DNA of 64,000 nt, taken from Methylovulum sp. (GTDB lineage Bacteria > Pseudomonadota > Gammaproteobacteria > Methylococcales > Methylomonadaceae). The notes under the pieces are model-generated. The model saw only the letters and a list, made by a program, of their open reading frames with translations. It ran no database searches and was not told the DNA's origin. The translations under genes were made by a program, and so were the position numbers. Positions 63,862 through 64,000 of this stretch are shown one piece after another. The DNA lies in NCBI RefSeq assembly GCF_028687615.1, contig NZ_JAQTZU010000007.1, positions 93,447 through 157,446 of the forward strand, given 5' to 3'. Position 1 is the stretch's first letter. Every line of letters starts with the position of its first letter.

Positions 63862-64000
63862 TGTTTAGTCCCACATTTAAATGGTTTACTATATCCTAAA
63901 CTCAAGGAGCAAAAGCTATGGGGCAACTACTACACGGAACAGCCACGACCACGCACGCCGTCCGAGAAAAAATACAAAACGCTGAAGGGAGCCTCGCAAA
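63862..64000 (+). mobile_element. IS481-type insertion sequence, left end and transposase start
   Basis: A left-end-like stretch gtttagtcccacatttaaat (63862-63881) precedes an AAGGAG ribosome site (63904-63909) and an ATG at 63918. The protein begins MGQLLHGTATTTHAVREKIQ NAEGSLA, the usual N-terminus of IS481-family transposases (helix-turn-helix before the integrase core). It runs off the right edge of the window, so completeness cannot be judged. Confidence 0.8.
63918..64000 (+). CDS. IS481-family transposase, 5' end
   Basis: The first 27 codons of a transposase, cut by the window edge. The start MGQLLHGTATTT followed by HAVREKIQNAEGSLA is characteristic of IS481 transposases, where it leads into an 'AKRYGIN'-type HTH. 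AAGGAG lies nine bases before the ATG. Nothing more can be said from this window. Confidence 0.75.
   Translation, partial: MGQLLHGTATTTHAVREKIQNAEGSLA

Overview
The window reads as chromosomal DNA of a gammaproteobacterium, most probably a methanotroph-type member of the Methylococcales. This taxonomic placing is an inference from gene content and syntenies (rluC-HAD-sppA, tig-clpP-clpX, ypjD/ffh/rpsP-rimM-trmD-rplS, ydbH-ynbE-ydbL, cti, several SulP carriers, truncated globin); no methane oxidation gene lies here. Housekeeping blocks alternate with decayed mobile DNA.

Layout. 1-4.4 kb: 3' end of rluC, a HAD phosphatase, sppA, then a PepSY protein with a PhoPQ-like two-component pair. 4.4-7.3 kb: a deleted hydroxyacid dehydrogenase pseudogene, a truncated globin plus ferredoxin reductase operon, and a divergent SufR-like Fe-S regulator. 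7.3-19.2 kb: clpX, clpP, tig, tRNA-Leu(UAG), dnaB, alr, ypjD, ffh, an inserted glycosyltransferase and the rpsP operon. 19.3-21 kb: an OFA-family transporter. 21.1-29.2 kb: a mobile-DNA graveyard: ISAs1 and ISAzo13 transposase scraps, a Mu-like head-module remnant (terminase, portal, F-like head protein with a probable C-terminal nuclease domain, gpG-like protein), two structured intergenic RNA candidates, a Dam-like methylase broken by one amber codon and a frameshifted IS200-type tnpA.

29.4-43.9 kb: dapE-yffB operon, a SulP carrier followed by a DUF2490 outer-membrane protein, gpmI, corA, and a second SulP cluster in which one SulP carrier lies upstream of a SulP-carbonic anhydrase fusion, divergent from a two-component system; this looks like an inorganic-carbon uptake locus. 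44-54.5 kb: an L,D-transpeptidase with a histone-like Lys/Ala tail, an amino acid permease, a GlcF-like iron-sulfur protein, the ydbH-ynbE-ydbL envelope operon and the fatty acid cis/trans isomerase cti.

54.7-64 kb is accessory: a HipB-like regulator, a HipA-N/Phd composite antitoxin, a PIN toxin gene whose start is split by a 164-bp MITE at a TA dinucleotide, a SNF2 ATPase with a SWIM-finger partner, a tRNA-Thr 3'-end scar, an intact VapBC pair, an IS30 remnant, a GC-rich segment with truncated genes, and the start of an IS481-type transposase. The same MITE family occurs three times in the window (about 10.9, 45.9 and 55.5 kb). Most striking are the chimeric Hip/Phd/PIN locus with its reversible-looking MITE insertion, the structured RNAs in the phage remnant, and the globin/ferredoxin-reductase/SufR-like divergon.
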